Counted from the stretch's first letter, positions 13,390 to 27,300 are shown. The stretch is 64,000 nucleotides of DNA from Corydoras sp. C115 (GCA_019802505.1 JAFMOC010000387.1:634501-698500), one strand, 5' to 3'. Notes: a model not told the origin generated them from the letters alone. Made by a program: numbers and translations.

Positions 13390-15260
13390 TAAAAACCATG
13401 GATGACAAACCGGGTTCGCACACTCCTTGAGGCCCGAGACGCAGCTTTTAGATCAGGAGACAGAGCACTATACAGTGCCACTCAAGCCGACCTAAGGAGA
13501 GGTATCAGGACCGCCAAAGCAGCGCATAAGAGGACTATAGAGGAACAGCTTAACAATCCTCGACAGATATGGCAGGGCATCCTGTCCTTTACCAACTACA
13601 AAGGCTGACCTGCGACACCATGTGACACTAGTATCACTAGTGGAAGAACTAAACTGCTTCTATGCCCGCTTCGAGTCCCAGGAACATTCAACCACACCTC
13701 CACCCACCTCCCCACTACAACCCATTTCAGTCTCTGGTTCCCCTCCACTCATTCTTGCTGCTGAGGATGTGAGATGGGCCCTTCGTGCTGTGAACCCCTG
13801 GAAGGCCACAGGCCCAGTTGGTGTACCAGGGAAGGTGCTCAAGGCATGTGCTGACTAGCTAGCACATGTCTTTACCATTATCTTCAACCTGTCACTGGAA
13901 CAAGCCATCATCCCAGCCTGTTTGAAATCAGCCAGCATCATCCCAGTTCACCCACAACCAGCCTAAATGAATTCCGCCCGGTAGCACTCACCCCAGTCAT
14001 CACCAAGTGTTTCAAAAAAATGGTTCTAAAACACTTGGTTCTCCCCCCTGCTCTGGACCTGCACCAGTTTGCATACCGAACAAACAGATCCACAGTAGAT
14101 GCAATAACTACCACCCTTCATTTAGCGCTGAGTAACCTGGAGATACGGGGGAGCTACGTGAGGATGCTCTTCATTGATTACATATCTGCCTTCAATACAA
14201 TAATACTGGACATTCTGATCCGTAAGTTAGACAATCTGGGGCTTCCACCATGCTCCTGGATCAAGGACTTTCTAATCAACTGTCCACAGCAGGTAAAATT
14301 GGGCCGTCACTTCTCTTCCATCCGCACCCTCAGCTCCAGCTCCCCCCAGGGCTGTGTGCTGAGCCCACTTCTCTACTCACTCTACACAAATGACTGCAGT
14401 CCTGCACATCCAGAGAACATCATTGTGAAATTTGCTGACACAACACAACGGTGGTGGGACGGATAACCCGAGGTGATGAGGTGGCATACAGAGATGAGGT
14501 CCGGAAACTTGGTGAGTGGAGTGCAGCTAACAACCTGTCAGTGAATGCCACCAAAACAAAAGAACTCATCCTTGACTTCCGACGAAACAAGGTAGCCCAT
14601 ACCCCCTGTACATCAATTTCCTGGGAGTACATATCTCTGCAGATCTCTCCTGGACAGTCAACACCTCTGCACTGGTCAAGAAGGCCCAGAGTGTGCTCAG
14701 GAAAGAGCAACTACACACAAGCCTGCTGGTGAACTTCTACCGTTCCACCATCGAAAGCCTGCGGACGTATGCTGTGTCAGTGTGGCACTCCAGCTGCACA
14801 GAGGCTGACAGAAGAAGACTACTGTACAGAGGGTGACCAACACAGCCAAAAAAATCATTGGCTGCTCCCTGCCTTCCATAACCCCCATCAACCACACCCG
14901 CTGTCTCAGCAGCACCTGGAACATCCTAATGGACAATACTCACCCCAGCTTCCACCTTTTCAACCTGTTGCCTTTTGGCAGACGCTACAGGTCCATACAG
15001 GCCAAAACAAACAGACTCAGGGACAGCTTCTTTCCCAAAGCCATCACAATACTAAACGGGAACCTGCACTAATTGGCACATCATTTTACACATTCCATGT
15101 CTATTTGCACAATACATTTTTGCACATGTCTTTTCTATTGTTTTTTTCTATTTATATATAATGCCATGTGCACTTCAAGGAGGAGCTTAAATCTCGTTAT
15201 ACGATGTATACTCTGTATGCGGGGTATAATGACAATAAAGGCTTTCTATTTCTATCTAAG
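13390..15260 (+). pseudogene. LINE of the Rex1-like group, degraded RT and 3' end
   Basis: Pieces in several frames line up in LINE order. A linker with KAAHKRTIEEQL (13402-13608) is followed by the pre-RT block NPWKATGPVGVPGKVLKACA (13622-13858). RT comes next, with QFAYRTNRSTVDA, MLFIDYISAFNTI, SPQGCVLSPLLYSLYTNDC and a damaged FADT box (14020-14466). Post-RT segments LSVNATKTKELILDFRR and LLPFGRRYRS follow, to 15072. The 3' end has TATAATGACAATAAAGG and a TTTCTATTTCTATCT tail near 15250. Several frameshifts and stops (for example after KACAD at 13858) make it inactive. It lacks a 5' endonuclease. The clade name is tentative. Confidence 0.82.
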
Positions 15261-15339
15261 CAGTCATGTTTCTTTGTGAATTGTTTCTGGAAATGGTACT
15301 GTCAAGCGTTTCAATTATAACCTACTATAGTTCTAAAGT

Positions 15340-17790
15340 TCACTGGCAGGGAAGGAGCCTGAGCTGGTGCGGGAGGTTGAGAGATACCGGTTAGATATAG
15401 TCGGGCTCACCTCAACGCACAGCTTGGGTTCTGGGTCCAATCTCCTTGAGAGGGGCTGGACTCTGTTCTTTTCTGGAGTTGCCCATGGTGAGAGGCGTCG
15501 GGCAGGTGTGGGCTTTCTCGTGGCCCCCCGGCTTGACGCGTGCATGTTGGGGTTTTCTCCGGTGGACAAGAGGGTAGCTTCCCTACGCCTTCGGGTTGGG
15601 GAACGGGTACTGACTGTTGTCTGCGCTTATGCGCCGAACGGCAGTTCAGAGTACCCAGCCTTCTTGGAGTCTGTGGGGGGGGGGTACTGGAAAGTGCTCC
15701 CCCTGGAGACTCTGTAGTCTTACTGGGGGACTTCAACGCTCATGTGGGCAATGACAGTGAGACCTGGAGCGGGTTGTGATTGGGAGGAACGGCCTCTCTG
15801 ATCTGAACCCGAGTGGTGTTCAGTTGTTGGACTTCTGTGCAAATCACGGTTTTGTCCATCACGAACACCATGTTCGAGCACAAGGGTGTCCATAAGTGCA
15901 CATGGCGCCAGGATGCCCTAGGCCGCAGTTCAATGATCGACTTTGTAGTGGTGTCATTGGACTTGCGGCCATGTGTCTTGGACACTCGGGTGAAGAGAGG
16001 AGCTGAGCTGTCAACTGATCACCACCTGGTGGTGAGTTGGATCAGATGGCGGGGGAAGATGCCGGTCAGACTAGGCAGACCTAAACATATAGTGAGGGTT
16101 TGCTGGGAACGTCTGGCAGAAGAACCCGTCAGACAGATGTTCAACTCTCACCTCCGTCAGAGCTTCAACCACATTCCGGGGGAGGTGGGGGACATTGAGC
16201 CTGAATGGGCCATGTTCCGTTCCTCCATTGTTGAGGCGGCGGACAGGAGCTGTGGTCGAAAGGTAGTCGGTGCCTGTCGTGGCGGTAACCCTCGAACACG
16301 GTGGTGGTCACCCCGTGTAAGGGATGCCGTCAAGCTGAAGAAGGAGTCCTATCAGGCATGGTTGGCTTGTGGGACTCCAGAAGCAGCTGACCGGTACCGA
16401 CAGGCCAAGCGATTTGCGGCTTCGTGCGTCGTGGAGGCAAAAAAAACCCGGGTGTGGGAGGAGTTCGGTGAGACTTTGGAAAGTGACTTTCGGTCGGCTC
16501 CTAGAACATTCTGGCAAACTGTCAGGCGACTCAGGAGGGGAAAGCAGTGTGCCACCAACACAGTATATAGTGGAGGGGGTGCACTGTTGACTTCGACTGG
16601 GGACGTCATTAGGCGGTGGAAGGAATACTTCAAGGACCTTCTCAATCCCACCAACATGCCCCCTCCGGAGAGGAGGCAGAGTCAGGGGACCCGGGGGAGG
16701 CTTGTCCATCACTGTGGCTGAAGTCGCTAAGGTAGTCAGAGGGCTCCTTGGTGGCAGGGCTTCTGGGGTGGATGAGATCCGCCCGGAGTTCCTCAAAGCT
16801 CTGGATGTTGTGGGGCAGTCTTGGCTGACGCGCCTTTTCAACATTGCATGGTCATCGGGGGCAGTGCCTCTGGACTGGCAGACGGGGGTGGTGGTGCCTC
16901 TTTTTAAAAAGGGGGACCGGAGGGTGTGTTCCAATTACAGGGGAATTACACTCCTCAGCCTCCCCGGCAAAGTCTATGCAGGGGTACTGGAGAAGAGAGT
17001 CCGACTGATAGTCGAACCTCGGATCCAGGAGGAGCAGTGTGGTTTTCGTCCTGGTCGTGGAACACTGGACCAGCTCTTCACTCTCTCCAGGATCCTCGAG
17101 GGTTCATGGGAGTTTGCCCAACCAGTCTACATGTGCTTTGTGGATCTGGAGAAGGCTTTCGACTGTGTCCCTCAAGGTATTCTGTGGGAGGTGCTTCGTG
17201 AGTATGGGGTACATGGCTCCTTACTACGGGCCATTCAATCCCTGTATTTGCGAAGCAGGAGCTTGGTTCGCATGGCCGGCAGTAAGTCGGACTGGTTTCC
17301 AGTGAGGGTTGGACTCCGTCAGGGCTGTCCTTTGTCACCGGTTCTGTTCATAATTTACATGGACAGAATTTCTAGGCGCAGCCAGGGGATGGAGGGTGTC
17401 CGGTTTGGTGATCTGAGGATCACGTCGCTGCTGTTTGCAGACGATGTGGTCCTGTTAGCATCATCAGGCTGCGAACTTCAGCTCTTACTGGATCGGTTTG
17501 CAGCCGAGTGTGAAGCGGCCGGGATGAGAATCAGCACCTCCAAATCTGAGGCCATGGTTCTCAGCCGGAAAAGGGTAGAGAGTCCTCTCTGGTCAGGGAT
17601 CAGATCTTGCCTCAAGTGGAGGAGTTTAAGAATGGAAGGAGGCCCCGGGAAGACCCAGGGGGACACGCTGGAGGGATTATATCTCTCAACGCCTCGGGTT
17701 CCCCCAGTCGAGCTGGTGGAGGTGGCTGGGCGAGGGAGGTCTGGGTCTCCCTAAACCCGAACCGGAAGATAATGGATGGAATGGATATAG
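15340..17790 (+). pseudogene. Rex3-type LINE (RTE clade), frameshifted and internally deleted
   Basis: An endonuclease part (15367-15717, continuing frameshifted into 15813-16721: DLRPCVLDTR, LSTDHHLVV) is followed by a connector and then RT (16702-17754). RT blocks seen are GVDEIRPEFLKAL, NYRGITLLSLPGKVYAGVLE, QCGFRPGRGTLDQLF, FVDLEKAFD, GLRQGCPLSPVLF and LLFADDVVLLA. Near 17600 the C-terminal region is cut short by an internal deletion. The element ends at about 17785 with the GGATGGAATGGA tail typical of Rex3. At least two frameshifts separate the pieces. The RTE assignment rests on these motifs, which I know well from fish Rex3. Confidence 0.9.
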
Positions 17791-18003
17791 CATTTTTGAA
17801 AATAATAATTACACAACTACAGGACACACCCTTCAACCTACAGCTTAAAGAGGCAACAATTCATAGGACATTAGAGCTGATTATAAAGTTACATAGAGAA
17901 CAAGAAAAGAATCACAACTAAACACACAAAAAGTAATTTATATTAAAATAAAGTTTAAAATAGAACCAGAACTAGAAAGAATTTAAATAAATCAGTTAAT
18001 TGT

Positions 18004-18034
18004 AGGCTCAGTTAGGCTCAGTTCTATCAAACTG
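18004..18034 (-). pseudogene. Relic of a fourth NLR LRR exon
   Basis: About 22 bases (GGCTCAGTTCTATCAAACTGGA) match the LRR exons at 21163, 21676 and 23662 with two differences. The rest of the exon and its acceptor are missing. Across the Gypsy insertion, the sequence starting at 20935 resembles the intron upstream of LRR exon 21676-21849 (compare 21867 onwards). The exon was therefore deleted down to this stub before or at the LTR insertion. Confidence 0.6.
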
Positions 18035-18039
18035 GATAC

Positions 18040-20934
18040 TGTTACGGTCTAAAGACCAGAGTGTGGTGGATCCGCTACTCGGAACGAACAGTCTGTAGGC
18101 AGAGGTAGAGACGTCAACAAAGGTTTCTTTGCCACACACATAGGGGTAAACAGTACGAGGTTGAGATGAGACGCTGAAGGCAACACAGGGGAAGCGAGAG
18201 GGTGGCATGACGTCGCGGCGTACATCGGTGCCTGACGTCAGCAGCAGCACCATGTCCCAATCCGTAGGTCAAACTGGGAGAAGGTGGCTTGAATGAGTTA
18301 GCAGCGGCAGGCGGTGAGCTGCACACACAAAACACAAACAGGACGAGTATCGGGGCAAAACACAACACTAGAGGCAAACCAAGCTTGAGCGTGACGATCA
18401 TCTGGCAAAGGAGAGATGGGAACTAGCAGCTTATAAAGTCACCGTGATTACAACCACAGATGTGTGGCAAGAATTACGGGGGCGTGGATACCAGACACAC
18501 CCACACCCGGCGCCCTAAAAGGCTTGTTAGGGAACCTACAATGAAATTCTTCGATGAAGGAGGAGTCCAGGATGGCAGCACGGGGAACCCAGGAGCGGGC
18601 TTGACCTGGGATACGTGGAAGGTGGGGTGGATGCGCATGTGACGGGGCAAGTGGAGGCGGACAGCTGCAGGGTTGATCACTCTGGTGATGGGGGTTGGTC
18701 CAATGAAGCGGGGGATAGTTTTCGAGATTCTGTCTTGAGAGGAATGTTCTTAGTAGACAACCAGACCAGCTGTCCTATCTTGTAGGCAGCGGCCTGGCGG
18801 CGACAATGGTTGGCCGAGAGCATGGACGTGACCTGGGCTTGGCGTAGTGCAATAGACGTATTTTTCCAGATACGGCAGCAATGGCGAATGTGTTGGCTGA
18901 TGGAAGGAACGGCGATCTCATGCTGCTCCTCAGGGAATAGCGGAGGTTGGTTGCCAAGCGCTCCCTCAAAGCATGACCTACCAGTGGAGGAGCTGCGTGC
19001 GGTGTTGATCGCGTATTCTACCCAGGCGAGGTGTTCACTCCAGCACTCTGGGTGCTGGGAAGAAACACAGCATACCCAGGATGACATGCCCAATGGAATT
19101 TGTGGCCCCATTTGAGAACGGTGGGGCGGGCAGCGGAGGGCACAAAGGTACAGTCCGGTGAACCCTGCCCTGGATCAGGATCCTTGACCAGCTCACGTTC
19201 GATGACCATGCGAACCTCCCAGGAGACACCTGCAACTTAGGGGAAAGGATAGTGTCATTAGGGAAGGATACATCCTCCTCCCGGAAGAGCCTTGATAGGG
19301 CGTAGGGCTTGGCGTTGCGGGTGCCCAGTATGTTGGAGAGTATGAAGTTGAACCGATCAAAGAACAGAGCCCAACGTGCCTGGTGAGAGTTCAGCCTATT
19401 AGCACATTGGATGTAGGCCAGGTTCTTGTGGTTGGTCCAAACCACGAAGGGTTGCTTGGTCCTCTCCAGCCAGTGCCGCCATTCCTCAAGCGCGAACTTG
19501 ACGGCTAAAAGCTTGCGGTTGCCCACGTCATAGTTTCTTTCAACAGTCGAAAGTTTCTTAGAAATGAATGCGCAGGGGTGAAGGCGGCCCTCCTCCGACC
19601 TTTGGGAGAGTATGGCCCCCAATCCTGCACCCGAGGCGTCGACCTCTACGATGAACTGTTTGGTGGGGTCTGGTTGTACGAGGATGGGTGCGGAAGTGAA
19701 GAGGGTCTTGAGATGATCCATGGTGCTCTGGGCCTCAGGGGTCCAACGAAATTTTTCCTTGGTCGACGTGAGTGTAGTCAGGGGTGTTGACTTAATGCTG
19801 CTTAATGAATCTTAATGAATCGTTTATAGAAATTGGAAAACCCCAGGAACCTCTGCAGAACTGTTCTAGATGTGGGGGGTAGGCCAGTCAGTGATGGCCT
19901 GGATCTTCTCGGGGTCGGGTCTGACTGCCCCTGGGGACACGATGAATGCCAGGAAGGATACGGTCTCCTGGTGAAAACTATACTTTTCGGCCTTTACGAA
20001 TAGCCAGTTCTGAAGGAGGCGGTTCAACAATAAGTGGATATGGTGGACGTGCTCACTTAAGGACTGCAAGAAAATTAGTATGTCATCGAGATAAACGAAG
20101 GCAAAACACATCATTGACATCATAGCTTGGAACACGGCTGGAGCGCTCTTTAGGCCGAAGGGGACCACGCAATACTCGTAGTGACCGCTAGGGGGGTTGG
20201 ATGCCATCTTCCACTCGTCCCCTTCCCTAATACGTACCAAGTGGTTGGTGTTGCACAGGTCTAACTTCGAGAAGATCGTCGCCCCTGCACAGATTCAAAT
20301 ACGGAAGATGTAAGTGGCAGAGGGTATTTGTAGGGAACTGTGATGTTGTTAAGTCCCCTATAGTTAATGCAGGGTCGTATGCGCCATCCTTCTTGGATAC
20401 AAAAAGAACCTGGCCCCTAAGGAGGATGTCAAGGGCTGGATCAAACCCATGGTGAGACACTCAGGAATGTATTTCTCCATTGCCTCCCTCTCAGGGCGTG
20501 AAAGGAGGTACAGCCGGCTGGACGGGAGGGGAGCACCATGTAAGAGGTCTATGGCACAGTCATACGACCTATGAGGGGGAAGCTGGCAGGCCTTTTCTTT
20601 GCTAAATACCTCCCCCAGGTCACTATACTCGATATTTTAGGGTAGGACTCGACAGGACCCCAAATGTTACGCTTTTAGGCGGTGAGCTGCACACACAAAA
20701 CACAAACAGGACAAGTATTGGGGCAAAACACAACACTAGAGGCAGACCAAGCTTGAGCATGACGAATACGAGAACAAGAGCCAGAGAAGACGAGGCGTAG
20801 CACGGGCATAAGCACAAGACTGTCTGGCAAAGGAAAGACGGGAACTAGCAGCTTATAAATACACCGTGATTAAAACACAGAATTACGGGGGCGTGGAACC
20901 CAGACACACCCACACCACGCGATGACACCTAACA
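18040..20934 (-). mobile_element. Ty3/Gypsy LTR retrotransposon, internally deleted, with 5-bp TSD
   Basis: The ends read TGTTACG (18040) and CCTAACA (20934), flanked by GATAC at 18035-18039 and 20935-20939. Related LTR sequence occurs at both ends (GGCGGTGAGCTGCACACAC at about 18316 and 20676), and on the minus strand both carry a TATTTATAAG-type box. The left LTR is about 480 bp (18040 to about 18520); the right one has lost about 210 bp (20665-20934). The interior retains only pol pieces. Gag and protease are absent. Confidence 0.9.
18474..20640 (-). pseudogene. Gypsy pol remnants (RT, RNase H, integrase end)
   Basis: Read from high to low coordinates: a pre-RT segment (about 20640-20460), RT start with FVSKKDG (20227-20460), RT core with [19 protein letters not shown] and [10 protein letters not shown] (19866-20240), RNase H with [29 protein letters not shown] and [20 protein letters not shown] (19035-19721), a late integrase part with [18 protein letters not shown] (18677-19111), and the C-terminal [13 protein letters not shown] block (18474-18680). 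The zinc-binding and catalytic core of integrase is missing between RNase H and 19111. Several frameshifts are present. The copy cannot encode a working polyprotein. Confidence 0.88.
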
Positions 20935-21162
20935 GATACATTACAAGAATGATGACTCAAACCCACAGATTGTTTATATTTGTTTTGAAAATTAAAAAGA
21001 TAACAGAATTATGGTGCACAGTGTGGTCAGTTTACAGGATCAGGTAAAGTTTATACTCATTTTACAGAATTGTACTATTCATTAATTTAATAATAATAGT
21101 TTCATAAAATACATTTTCATACTGTATATACATAATTTATTTAATATATTTAATGGTCTCAC

Positions 21163-21336
21163 CTCAGAATCATCAGTTTACAATGTTGGTTCTTTAGTCC
21201 AGCAGAGAGAAGCTTCACTCCTGAATCCTGTAGTTTATTGTAACTTAGGTTCAGATCTATCAGACTGGAGAAGTTTAATCTGAGAACTGAGGACAGAACT
21301 GAACAACTTTCTTTTGTAAGTTTACAATCATCCAAC
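21163..21336 (-). CDS. NLR exon 8: LRR unit 3
   Basis: This 174-bp exon, phase 2-2, has acceptor TTACAG and donor GTGAGACC. Motifs [14 protein letters not shown] and [17 protein letters not shown] are present. Because a donor follows, it is not the last exon of an intact gene. Confidence 0.9.
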
Positions 21337-24300
21337 CTGTAAAAATGATGAAACATTAGAAGAATAATTCATTTTAATGCAATTCGGAGTATTAAATTTT
21401 TTATTATTATTATTCAATTAAATTTTTTGATCCATCTTTTTGGACTGTGGGAGGAAACCGTAGAACCCAGAAGAAACCCACGTGGACACTGCGAGAACAC
21501 CTAGATTGGGAATCCCTAACTCTGAAAGTTGCTAACCACTAAGCCACCGTGATGCCCTATTTTAGTAATAATAGTTTCTGGAAATTATTTAAATGACTAA
21601 GTACCCTCATGATGACATATCTCCAAAATCTGTGGTACACTGAGACATTTATAATAAATTTTTAATTCATCTCACCTCAGTATCTGTAGTTTACAGTGTG
21701 TATTCATCAGTCCAGCAGAGAGAAGCTTCACTCCTGAATCCTGTAGTTTATTGTGACTCAGGTTCAGTTCTATCAGACTGGAGAACTTTAATCTGAGAAC
21801 TGAGGACAGAACTGAACAACTTTCTTCTGATAAATTACAATCACACAACCTGCAAAAATAATGATACATTTGAAGAATGATGTCTCAAACACACAGATTG
21901 TTTATTTTTGTGTTTAAACTTAGATAACAGAATTAACCAATCAGATAATGATGAGGTTTGATATTTCTTTAGTGTTTTTCCTTAACTACTGACTTGTTTT
22001 AGTAATCACTCTTGCTCGCCTTCTAATTCTCTCTCCTCATTAATTTAAGTTGTTTCAAATCTTCTGATTACAAATTCCTGCTGCTTCTCATTTCCTCCTC
22101 CTACTTTCTTTCCCTACTTATACTTCCATATCCTGCCCTCTCATCATGAAGGATTAGTTTGTTCATGCTACATTAACCTGGGGCTTAGGCCTACCTCTGC
22201 ATTTTCAGGTGCTCTGCACTTTGTATATGCTACCAGTTCCTACCACTAAGTCCTTAGAAGCTGCTTCTGATCCGGCTGTGCTGTGACTGTTTGATGACAT
22301 CAGCAGACAGTGACCTGGTTCTTATGCTCCTGGCCTTTGAGTAAGGACTTCGAGCAACATCGCTCTGCAACACGGTGCCCCTTTTAACTATTACTCGTAG
22401 TATAGTCCCATTAACACCACACACCAGTGAATGTATTTCCTTTTTCGTGACTACTTCTCCTTATCTCCCCATTATCCTAGGTTTGCCTTGGCTATGTCTG
22501 CATGACCCTACCATCTCTTGAAAGGACTCTCAAATCTTGACTTGGTCACCTTGCTGTTTTAGAGAGTACCTTGTGCTGGTGAGGTCTAGCTTAAGGGTGT
22601 CTAGGATGTTTACTGCGACCACACTCCTAGCCCAGGTTCATGCTAACTCACTTCCTTCATACCATCTCTATGACTATGCCATTGATTAGATTAAGTGTGC
22701 CAAACTACCACGTTCCTGACCTTACCGGTCACTGAAACTCATGATATGAGAACAGGTTTATTCCCCCTACCAATTTGCTATTCGCTATCCCTTCCCATTT
22801 CCCATAATACCAACCAATTTATGCAATTTATGTCCTAGCGACTCGTTGTATGTTCCACCCACGTACTGCGATCATATCATTTCATTGGCTCATACCTCAG
22901 TCTCACTGCCAAGATCCTTGTGCATAAATACTGGTAGGAGATGATGCGTGCTGACATCTACATTTACATTACATTTACATTTGGTCATTTAGCAGATGCT
23001 TTTATCCAAAGCGACTTACAAAGTGAGCACAGGGTTAATCACAACATCCCTGCAGTAATGAGGGTTAAGAGCCTTTCTCAAGGACCCACATTGGTAACTT
23101 CAGTGGACCTGGGATTTGAACCGCCAACCTTCAGATTGATAGCCCAACGCCCTAACCACTGAGCTACCACGCCCTAGCGGTTTGTAGGATCATGCTTGCT
23201 ATGCACAGCTTTGTAAGGTAAAGCACACTTTTCACACAAGTAAGTTGATGTCTCTCCCATTTCCTACACGTCCCTGGTCATTTCTCTCTCGATTTTGTTA
23301 AAGGGTTACCGTTCTCTTAAGGACATACATTATTGATAATGTTATTTATTGGTGAGATTGCCGCTCCCGGAAATGTCCACTGCTTTTCAGACAGCAGAAT
23401 TAATTTTCAAACACGTTTTCAATGGCATTCTGGAGGACATTCTGAGGGCCACAATTTACACCGGCAGTATGGCGGTCTTTTATGGAGAAACTGGGGGGGT
23501 CTCAGTTAGTCTCACCTCGGAATATTACCCCAAATCCAACGGGGCTTGCCTCCCCCCTCGCTCCCACTAAGAATTGTTTAAATTCTCAAGCATCTACGCT
23601 CATCGCAATCCTTCAGACTGGTCGCATTATCTACTGTAATTAATATAATTAATGATCTCACCTCAGTATCTTCAGTTTATAGTGTGTATTCTTCAGTCCA
23701 GCAGAGAGAAGCCTCACTCCTGAATCCTGTAATTTATTCTGACTCAGGTTCAGTTCTATCAGACTGGAGGAGTTTAAACTGAGAACTGAGGACAGAACTG
23801 AACAACTTTCCTCTGATAGATTACAATCACACAACCTATAAGTAAAATTAAAACATTATATAATTAGTCCATATTTAAGTAATATGTTGTGATTGTGTTG
23901 GTATTAAACTGTATGAATACTTACACAGCTCTTCTGGAAGCTTTAATGACTGGTAGTAGCTTCTGAACACATTCATCTGATTTAAAATAGTGACTCAAAT
24001 TAAACTCCTCCAGATTTCCTTCGGAGTTCAGCAACACAAAGACTAGAGCTGACCACTGAGCAGGAGACAGGTTCACACCATGAAGACCACTTTTAAAGTA
24101 AGTTTGTACTTCCTGTACTAGAGACTGATCATTCAGTTCATTCAGACAGTGGAGCAGATTGATGGATTTCTCTGGAGAGAGATTCTCACTGAGCTTCATC
24201 TTGATGTACTTGATTACTTCCTCTCTGTAATCAGAGCAACTTCCTGTCTGTGGCAGTAGATCTCGTAAAAGAGTCTGATTGGACTCCAGTGAGAGACCCA

Positions 24301-27300
24301 GAAGGAAGCGGAGGTAAAGATCCAGGTGTCCATTCTCACTCTGTAAGGTCTTGTCTATTTCACCTACTACACTCTTTAAGAAGTCAGATGTTTCCATTTT
24401 TTTTAATAGTTTAGTTAAATGTTTGACTGCATTTTTGTTGGTGACTAAGAAAAATGCGAATAAAGCAGCCAGAAACTCCTGAACACTCAGATGTATAAAG
24501 CTGAAGCTTCTCCCCAGGTGCAGCTGAAACTCCTCTCTGAAGATCTGGGTGCAGACTCCTGAGTACACTGATGCTTCTTTAACATCAATCCCACACTCTC
24601 TCAGATCTTCTTCATAGAAGATCAGGTTTCCTTTCTCCAGTTGTTGGAAAGCCAGGTTTCCCAGAGCCAACAAACTCTCTTTACTCTGCTGAAGATCAGG
24701 TTCAGGGTTCTCATTGTACTTTTGGTTCTTGTGTTTTATCTGAAAGATCAGGAAGTGGATAAACATCTGAGTCAGAGTTTTGGGGATCTCTACACTCTGT
24801 GTGTCACTCAGCATTCTCTCTAGAACAGAGGCTGAAATCCAGCAGAAGACTGGGATGTGACACATGATGTACAGACTTCTTGAAAACTTGATGTGTGAGA
24901 TTATTTTACTGGACAGACTCTGATCAGTGATTCTCTTTCTGAAGTACTCCTCTTTCTGAGGATCACTGAACCCTCGAACCTCTGTTACCTGGTTTACACA
25001 CTTAGGAGGAATCTGATTGACAGCTCCAGGTCGAGAGGTTATCCAAAGGAGAGCAGAAGGAAGCAGATTCCCCTTGATGAGGTTCGTCAGCAAAACATCC
25101 AATGAGACTGGTTCTGTTACATCACACAAGATCTCATTGTTCTGGAAATGTAGAGGAAGTCGACACTCATCCAGACCATCAAAGATAAAAATCACTTTGT
25201 GCACATCACAGAGTGTTGATCCTAATTCTTTTATTTCTGAGAAGAAATGATGAAGAAGATCCATCAGACTGAGTTTCTTCTGCTTTATTAAATTCAGCTC
25301 TCTAAAAGGAAGTGGAAACATGAAGGTAACATCCTGGTTTGATTTCCCTTCAGCCCAGTCCAGAATGAACTTCTGCACTGAGACTGTTTTTCCAATTCCA
25401 GCTACTCCTTTAGTCAGAACAGTTCTGATGGATGTGTCTTTGAAGAGGTCGTTACATTTGATGGGTTTCTCCAGTGTTGTCGATTTTTTCCTGGATGCTG
25501 CTTCAATCTGTCTCACCTCATGTTCATTATTAATCTCTGTAATGTATCCCTCTGTGATGTACAGCTCTGTGTAGATCTCATTCAGAAGTGTTGAACTTCC
25601 ATGATGTGAGATTCCTTCACTTATTCTCTTACTTTTCTCTCTCAGTTTGGACTGAAGTTTGTGTTGATACACCGAGACCAGCTCTAATAAAAACAAGAAT
25701 ATTACAGGTATTTAAATAATCACATTCACTATACATCCATCCATTATCCTCCGCTTTATCCTATATTAGGATCGCGGGGTAGTTCCCGATGCCCATCCAG
25801 GGGGGAACGTTTCGGGCGCTGGGCAGATACACCCAGGACAGGACGCAAATCTATCGCTGGGCACATACTCACTCACACAGACACGCACACATGCACACTC
25901 TATATGGGGCAATTTGGAGAACTCAATTGAACTAAATTTTTGGACTGTGGGAGGAAACCGGAGAACCCGGAGGAAACCCACGCGGACACGGGGAGAACAT
26001 GGAAACTCCACCCAGATGGGGATTCGAACCGGGAATCCCAAGCGCTGAGAAGCGATCGTGCTAACCACTAAGCCACCGTGCCGCCTACATTCACTATCCA
26101 TCACAATAAAATATAATCGAATCAAAATACTTAAGAAATTAATCCACTAGCATGTCATTTTTCCAAATATAGAAAAATCCCGCTGTTTTTCATTGAACAT
26201 AATTAAGACGGATGTTTACTCTTTTTGTAACGTGGATTTCTTTCACCCTTCCCCCTCATAAACACGTTCCCTAAAACAAACCACTAGAACCACGGAGCGT
26301 AAATGGAGACAAACTAAATTAGAGGTGTTTAGTATGCAGCTAAGACTAAATATTTTTCTGAATTAATAGAGCACAACAAAATCAAGTTAAGATTTATTTT
26401 TAGTAACATTTCCAAACTTACTCAAGAATGCTACAGAATCAGATTCACAGGTTCACTCACATTTCAGCAGCAATGATTTATGAATTTCTTTAGTGATAAA
26501 ATCCAAACCTTAAGACTTACAGATGTGTTCAAAATAATAGCATACCAATATGACTAACCAGATTAATCTCTGTTTTTGGTATAAATTATATTACCACATG
26601 ACAAACAATGTTGGTGCAGTAGATTCTTAGAAAGCCAACAGTCTCAGCATTCGTACATGCTATTGAGTTTGTGTATTTGAATAATTAATTGAAAGGGGTG
26701 TGTTCAAAATAATAGCAGTGTGGAGTTCAATTAGTGTCAATTAGTGTCTTTAATGAACTCCAGCATTGCGGCGTGAGACCTGATCGCTGTACACGTCCAC
26801 TTGCGACTCGCACCTTCCCCCTGCGCGCTTTTCCCAAGGTTTCGGTAAGGGATTCGGGGGTCGTGCCTAATCGGTCATTGCGGCTTAACTCTGTTTTATT
26901 TTTTAAAGGTTACTCTATAGCTGCTTCTGCACTGGTGGACTCCAGGGCAGACGGCAACTTAATTGACTGGGAGTTCTGCCGCCGATGGGGAGATTCCTGA
27001 GGAGTCCCTCGAGACCTTCATTCCAGTTCAAGCCGTCGATGGCAGTCCTCTCCCCTCAGGGGCAGTCAAGAGCACAACACCTACACTATGGTTAGGTATT
27101 TTGAAAAAATTAATTTTTTTATTATTTCCTCTCCTTCTGTCCCGATTGTTTTAGGTTTGCCTTGGTTGCGGCGACATGACCCCACGATCTCCTGGGCCCT
27201 GTTGCGGATTCGGTCATGGTCATCCCACTGCTCCTTCCTTGTCTGTTTCTTTTGAGGTGTCCCCCGGCTTCCTGGAGATCTTCATCCATGGCTCTGCTGA

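Noticed and set aside
23349..23570. A functional 73-codon protein
   Set aside because: It is a decayed piece of Gypsy integrase with the catalytic region destroyed.
25734..26087. A tRNA gene (A and B box present)
   Set aside because: The boxes belong to the tRNA-derived head of a V-SINE; acceptor stem pairing is lost and SINE body follows. The same holds for 22960-23177.
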